From Sphagnum compactum (Eukaryota > Bryophyta > Sphagnopsida > Sphagnales), in contig OZ234500.1 of NCBI GenBank assembly GCA_965153455.1, positions 15,871,579-15,935,578 on the forward strand: a stretch of 64,000 nt of DNA. The letters are read 5' to 3'. The position numbers and the translations under genes were made by a program. The notes under the pieces are model-generated. The model was not told the DNA's origin. It was given only the letters and a program-made list of their open reading frames with translations, and made no database searches. Each line of letters starts with the position of its first letter. Position 1 is the first letter of the stretch. Positions 58,275-64,000 of this stretch are shown here, one piece after another.

Positions 58275-58916
58275 GGGTAACATAATCAAATAATTTGAAA
58301 GCAAAATAAATGGGTTTATGATCTATTCAATATGTTTGTGTTGTTCTAGAATGACATTGTTGTATTGGTGCATTTGTCCATATGTGATCTATTTGTGCAT
58401 CATTAATAGTGGTGTTTTTTATAAAAGTGAATTTTAAATTATGTTTATTCATAAATGCTTGTAATGTTGATGATTGATTTGTTTTTGTTAAAAAGTTTAT
58501 ATTGAAATCTCCAATTATTATAATTGGACAATGTGAAGGCATTTTTTGTATAATGTTTTATAAGATAGAATTAAAATGTGACACTTGCATTTTGAGAGGT
58601 TTATATATTGCAACTCTGTATAATGTTTCTTGTGTGTCGTCATTAAAAAGTGCGGTGATAAATTTAGCACCAGAATTTGTGATTATTGTGTTTTTTATCA
58701 ATGACACATTGTCATCATAAAATACCATAATGCCATGTTCATCATAACATGATAATATATGGAACTTTTGTGATAAAACATTGTAAATTTTGAGTTTAGA
58801 TGAAAATTTCTTATTCTTGTTTTATTTAAACAAAGAATATGTGATGTTAATATATTTGGATCTGCAAGAACATCTTCAAAATGTAATGTTATAGTTTGAA
58901 TATTAAATTTCTTCAT
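58275..58916 (-). pseudogene. Helentron endonuclease domain
   Basis: The frames contain ILCLNKTRI, the metal-binding CPIIIIGDFNINF, IDHIWTNAPIQQCHS and, after a stop, DHKPIYFAFKL. This is the motif order of APE-like endonucleases at the C-terminus of Helentrons. A TGA stands where the Trp of the usual AYW-x-DHKP context would be. Catalytic Asp and His residues are otherwise present. It would cut DNA during transposition; inactive as written. Confidence 0.82.
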
Positions 58917-58999
58917 GAACGAGATGATGCAGTTGAAAAACTTTATTCGATAACAAAGAATGTAATTTTTTTTTAACGAACCCTTGATAATGCAATATA

Positions 59000-60330
59000 T
59001 GTTAAACCATGTTTGTCATACCAGTCGGATCAAATATTAAACAATCAAAAGTCAACCCTTGTGAACGATGTATAGTTCATGCTACAGCTAATTGAATTGG
59101 GAATTGGATTCTTATGATAGTGTGGGAAGGATTACTACCTATTTGTATTTTGACAAATTTCGTTCAATTGGTGTCCATTGTTTGTCAAGCCTTGGGAATT
59201 CATCATAAATTTGTAAATTTTTAATTCATGTATTATGTATGATCTGAGGATTATGAAAATGTATTTAAATAAAAGATTTTGAAATAGTTTCTATAAAATC
59301 TTCAAAAATCCCATCAACACCATTCACAAGACCATTAGATGTTTCATAATTCCCTGCACATAATTCCACTAAATTATTTTTTTAAACCAAAATTTCGTAA
59401 GTAAACTATTCGTTTACGATGGTCAATTTGACAATTTAAAATGAGAAAGGGCATGTTTCAATATGACCATCACATGCTAAGAATGTGAATGTTTGACCTA
59501 ATGTGTTTTGAAATACATTTTTGTTATGCATAGTTGTTGTAACATTTATGTAAAATAAATATGTTAAAGTGTTGTCTATCGGTGGGGTCTTCAAATAATT
59601 ATTGTTCATACATTTTATGGCTTCAATTGTTTGTGATGTAGTTTTAAACCTATTCAATACGTTAATAAAATTTATATTGTTTTGTTGCATCACTTCTTAT
59701 AATTCATAAGATTGTACATATTCTAACCAATAATTTAATGCAATAGTATTAAAAGTGTTTGTTATTGTTTTGAAAATCCATGAATTTCGAACAAGGGTGC
59801 TTGATAAAAGTCACCAATCATTATTACATTTAATCCACCTATAAATTCATTATAGACTTGTTTTATAATACGTAATCTACAATCAATGAAAGATAACATT
59901 TTATTGTCGATTAAAGATACTTCATCTATAACAAGCAAACAAGTTTGATCCTATGTTTTTATAAAAGTGTCTCGTCTTTCATCACTTAATGCATTTAGTT
60001 CTGTTAAATTTTTATTTAATGGAATTGCAAGTGCAAAACGTATTGTTGTGCCATTAATGTTAAATGTTGTTTTTCCTGTGTATGCCAATTTCATGATTTT
60101 TGGCTTTAAAGGATCAGCATTTGTAATTTGTTTAGTATAATATCATAACATGTATATAATACACATGAAAATGAACATTTTCCCTATCCTTACATCACAT
60201 GTTAGAAAAATATGAAATGGGTTTGTAAGGTTTTTGATTTTTTGGTATATAATATCATCAACAATAGCTCTTTGTTCATTATTCAATTGTCGCATATGCG
60301 AAGAAAACTCTTTGTATGTTATGAATTCGT
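59000..60330 (-). pseudogene. Helentron Pif1-like helicase domain
   Basis: Recognisable motifs: RQLNNEQRAIVDDI (entry), a ruined Walker A (FLTCDVRIGKM, 60175-60215), TGKTTFNINGTTI, Walker B LLVIDEVSLID (59903-59935), NVIMIGDFYQAPLFEIHG (59780-59835) and TIHRSQGLTFD (59046-59080). The loss of the GxGK pattern in Walker A and several in-frame stops show that it is dead. In an active element it would unwind the transposed strand. Confidence 0.85.
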
Positions 60331-60958
60331 TTATTCATTGAAAAACATTATGCATTAACAATTTACTTTTAACATTTTAATTTTTTGATTGTGTTAAATT
60401 TTCATATGATACATCATATGGTTCAATTTCTTTAGTATTAATTAATAATATTTTTATGTGAATTATTTGCATTATCAATTATTTCATTTGAAAATAAATT
60501 TTCCCATCCATTTGTTTGATGAATTTTTGTGTATTCTTTAATTTGTGATTCTAAATTATCCCATTTAATCTCAAAATTGTTGGATGGGTTAAAATTATAT
60601 ACAAATTTATTTCGCCTTTTATAACATCATTTTTTTTTTCATATAAGCATTTTTTCCATGAATCACAATTATTTTGCAAATTGAATTTCGATTTTTGAAA
60701 TGGTTTAAATAGAATTAGTAAATTTTTATAATGATTTTTAAAAAATTTATGTGGATTGAATGAAACCCAATGAATTATTTTTATTTTTACTATGTTTTTT
60801 ATTTACTTTTTTATCATAATTAACTACAAATTTCGCTTTAAAAAAATCATTTAATTTTTCATTTCAATTGATATATTTATCAACTAATGATTTATAAAGG
60901 ATTTATGTAGAACTTAGAATTAAGCCTTGTCTTTTCTTGTCGTAATAATATAAATATT

Positions 60959-62213
60959 TTATTTTTGTTGTTGACATGTGTTTATAAATTGAAATGATCT
61001 TGTTGAATGGCATAATGGTATGGATAATGTTATATGTATAGCTTGTTGTATACACATTTGTTGTGCATTTAAAAATGCATTTCCCAACTTTTTAATGCGT
61101 TCATATGCTTCTATTTGTTCATGCTTACATTTGTTTAATATGATTTTCATTTCTTGAATTATAGATTTATTTATTTTTGTCAAATAAGAAGTATAATACA
61201 ATGCTATTGCATATGGATTTCAAGTATATTGTGCATTTATATTTGCTCCCCACAAGAGTCTTGCATGTATGCCAAATACATTTATACGTATATCATTTGG
61301 TTTTCATTTTTTAAATAAAGTTGGTTTTTGTATTATGTAACATAATCTAAGAATATATGTTTCTTCATCTATTTATAAATCTAATAAAATTTGTTCAAAA
61401 GAAATATCTTCACCTAATCCCATGTCAATAAACTTTTAATAAACTTGAATATTAATTTCACCACGGTTGGGCATATGATCTTGTTCATCTAAAGGCAATA
61501 ATATTTTTGTATGTTTCATTGGTGGTTTTGGATATTGAAATTGACAAATTGGTTTACGTTTATTTTTTCATGTTCTTTTATGTTGATATATTTGCATATT
61601 ATGAATTTCAATTGGAAGCATTGTTTGATCAATTGTTAAATATTATCTACAAAACATTCAATTTCTTCATTTTTTGAAACCCCAAATGTAGGAGGATTTT
61701 GGACCCACAATGATCCATGATCATGAAGCAAACCTCTTAATTGAAATTCGATTATAAAAATTTAATTTTCACTTTACCAAATATCAAATCAGCATTTCGG
61801 ATAAGTTTATAAAAACTATTCATTGTATGTTCATAATAACGTGCACAAATGATAGGATCATTTCTAACAAATTCTTTAATACTTAAAGAATCATCCTTTT
61901 TTATTCCTAAATTCTCACGAATGTATTGATCATATAATTTTTTTATTATTTTTATAAGAATCGAACACTTGTTCACACCTATTGTGAATGTCACAAAGAA
62001 TGTTGGTGGGACAAGTTGCCTAATCATTGTAAACACATCTTTACAAAGACGGTTCAAATAATCCAGAAATGTTCTTATGTCACTTAATTCTTTATATCCT
62101 AAATATGATTTCAATATTTTATCTAAATTTACATTAGTTGAAACATCATTGGCTTTTAAAACACAATCTAATAATTTTATTTTATGAATACGAATCCATG
62201 CACAAGATAACAT
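60959..62213 (-). pseudogene. Helentron Rep (HUH nuclease) domain
   Basis: 62213-61752 holds the Helitron-like N domain (PPTFFVTFTIGVNKCS, DPIICARYYEHTMNSFYK). The HUH motif reads LHDHGSLW (CATGATCAT at 61717-61725). The paired tyrosines and lysine lie in LYYTSYLTK at 61201-61175. The segment ends in LPLCHSTRSFQFINT-like sequence (LSIPLCHSTRSFQFINT). HUH histidines and both Tyr are kept, although flanking frames are broken. Confidence 0.87.
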
Positions 62214-62248
62214 GAAATGAATTATAACTTTGATTATTTTTGAAAATA

Positions 62249-62527
62249 TTACTTATATGATACACAAACTTTATATTTAATATTAATTAATTCTACTTGC
62301 ACAATATTTTGATAAAAACATGTAAATGATGGTTTTGGATGCCCATAAAATAATGTTGGAAATTTATATTCTTCAAAATGTGCATCATGAAATAATCCAA
62401 AAAGTTGAAAATCTTCTTCAGGAGCTATTGTTAGCGATTTGTCTTTATTGCCAATAACATGTTCAGGATTTAAAATATTTTGCACGAATGTGTCTGTGCA
62501 ATCTTCACCAAGTACTTCTTCAAACAT
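62249..62527 (-). pseudogene. Helentron N-terminal block
   Basis: This frame contains IAPEEDFQLFGLFHDAHFEE and YKFPTLFYGHPKPS, which match the conserved block that precedes the Rep domain in Helitron proteins. Frame changes separate it from the Rep domain. Confidence 0.75.
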
Positions 62528-64000
62528 GTTTGGTTTTATTAATTCTAAATTTGCTTCAATTATGTATTCTTCTAACTTTATAATTTCATTTGTATTTGCT
62601 AATTCTACTAAATCTTGTCAATTTGGTCTAATTGAAATTTTTACACTTTTATATAATGAAGTTTGGCAAAGTTCTTATAAAGCTTTTATCATTATGTTAA
62701 GACAAACATAACCTGACATGTATATGGATTTGTATTCTAATTTTCTTTTCAAACATATTGCAATTGAACTGTCATCATACGACAATCAAGGCAATATAGT
62801 TTGTATCAAATCTAAATTTGTTGGAACATTAACATGTTTTCATGCATTCCGCATTATCCATACCCTTTTGGTTGGAATATTTGTGCAAATGCAAGATGTG
62901 GTGCAATTAAACATTTTTCAATTTTATTTAAAATTGGAACAAATTTAAAGTTGGATTGATTATTTGTAATATGTTCACATAAATCATGTTCAATTGTTTG
63001 CCACAATCAATTTTTTTTCAACAAAAGTTACATATAAATATAGGGTTTTCTATTATTTCATTTTTAAAAATCATTAAGCAATTTGTTAAAATATAATTTA
63101 AAAACAAGACAAATTCGAAATGTGAAACATAATGTTTTACAACAATAGCATGCATGTTTAACAATGTCTTCAATATCTTTCTTATATTTAATAATATTTC
63201 AGTCGTCATTCTTTTGGTCAAGATTTTTGTAATTTATTTTTTTGTTGAAGCTCAATTTTCTTTCATTAATTTGACAAAATTATTAAGATGTTTTTCATTT
63301 TTACTAGTCCCATTGAATGATTTAAAAAATCTTTGTTTGAAAAATCACAACCCATATTTGTTTCTTTTTTTTATTGAAAACATGATTTGGAATTTTTTTT
63401 TTTTGAAAGACCAATGATATTATCTTTAATATTGTTATTATTTTGTATGTTTTCAATTGGAGTTATTTTTTGTTTAATGAAAACAAGATTTGAAGAGTTT
63501 TTACTTTTTAAATCAATAAGATTGTCTTTAACAATATTATCACATTTGACATCACATTTGATCAACATCATTTGATTGACATCATTTTTAATTTGTTTTG
63601 ACTTTTTTAAAGTTCACATGTTGAATAGTAGGTGGAACAACTAATGAATTAGATGAAACATCTGGGAGAAAATCCATAATATTTTCAAGGATTTTTATTT
63701 ATTTTTGTTGAAAATGATGAATTTCATGATCATTATTTTCTTGGGATGTGAATTTTAGATGTTTAAGATGACATTTAATTTGTGATGTGTTTAAACCCAA
63801 ATATGGATATTTTTGAATGAAAGCTAATGCACTATCTTATGGCAACGAATTAAGATGAATTTTTATTATTTTTAACAAATTTTTATTTAATTCAAAATTC
63901 CAATTAAACTTTTTTCATTTATGTTGAACTTCATTAATTTCATTATTGATATTATGATTTAAAAATTTTGTGTCATATGCATCACAAGTGTGAATATTTG
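62528..64000 (-). other. AT-rich DNA, probable Helentron 5' part
   Basis: Short frames on the minus strand (for example 63221-63018, ending in a CxxC pair) could be the zinc-finger leader of the same element. The sequence is too degraded to prove it. No other gene was seen. Confidence 0.4.

Larger units (their letters stand above)
58275..64000 (-). mobile_element. Helentron-type Helitron, decayed, truncated by window end
   Basis: Read right to left, the remains follow the RepHel-endonuclease order: an N-terminal Helitron block (62527-62249), the Rep domain (62213-about 60960), a Pif1-like helicase (about 60300-59000), then an endonuclease/exonuclease/phosphatase-fold domain (58916-58280). 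A C-terminal endonuclease marks the Helentron branch. Many stops interrupt the frame. The 5' end lies right of the window or in the AT-rich DNA of 62.5-64 kb. Its insertion site and termini are not resolved. Confidence 0.85.

Noticed and set aside
1-64000. tRNA genes, CRISPR arrays, bacterial operons, organelle insertions
   Set aside because: No tRNA with a convincing T-loop and anticodon stem was seen by eye, and repeats lack CRISPR spacing. Genes are intron-bearing and no plastid or mitochondrial gene was recognised. A tRNA scan would be the decisive test.

Overview
This window is nuclear DNA of a land plant. The evidence is GT-AG introns throughout, a Ty1/copia element with a plant-type layout, and genes of plant families (a NIGT1/HHO GARP factor, a plant HNH plus single-MYB protein, a TMN1-type nonaspanin). 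The AT-rich, repeat-rich spacing suggests a medium or large genome. I suspect a non-flowering lineage (bryophyte, lycophyte or fern), but this is only an impression.

Layout. 1-8.4 kb is intergenic: a fold-back repeat, a Harbinger/Tourist-like MITE with TAA target duplications (3150-3535), a Mutator-like MITE with 8-bp duplications (3594-3884), a second degenerate MITE related to the first (7933-8290), and tandem repeats. 9.5-14.8 kb (+) is a gene for a protein with an HNH-like domain, one MYB/SANT domain and a coiled coil. 15-30.5 kb is gene-free and holds LTR fragments, tandem repeats and a 98-nt hairpin resembling a plant pre-miRNA. 32.3-35.2 kb (+) is a NIGT1/HRS1/HHO transcription factor gene with a one-base frameshift in exon 6. 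35.6-38.7 kb (-) is a decayed AAA+ ATPase gene. A copia retrotransposon (38722-43506, -) lies in its upstream part, bounded by the 5-bp duplication GGATC. 43.5-50.7 kb has no recognisable gene. 50.7-57.0 kb (-) is a complete 13-exon gene for a TM9SF/EMP70 protein whose exon phases all close to 591 codons. 57.3-57.8 kb is a tandem repeat. From about 58.3 kb to beyond the right edge (-) lies a decayed Helentron-type Helitron with Rep (HUH and paired Tyr), Pif1-like helicase and a C-terminal endonuclease domain.

The genes show no sign of a shared pathway. Two encode nuclear proteins and one an endomembrane protein. The common theme is decay: the AAA gene, the copia element and the Helentron carry stops or lost residues, several of the kind expected from CpG loss. 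The two otherwise intact regulatory genes each carry a point problem (an in-frame TGA or awkward splice in one, a one-base insertion in the other) that should be checked against reads and RNA before the genes are called functional.
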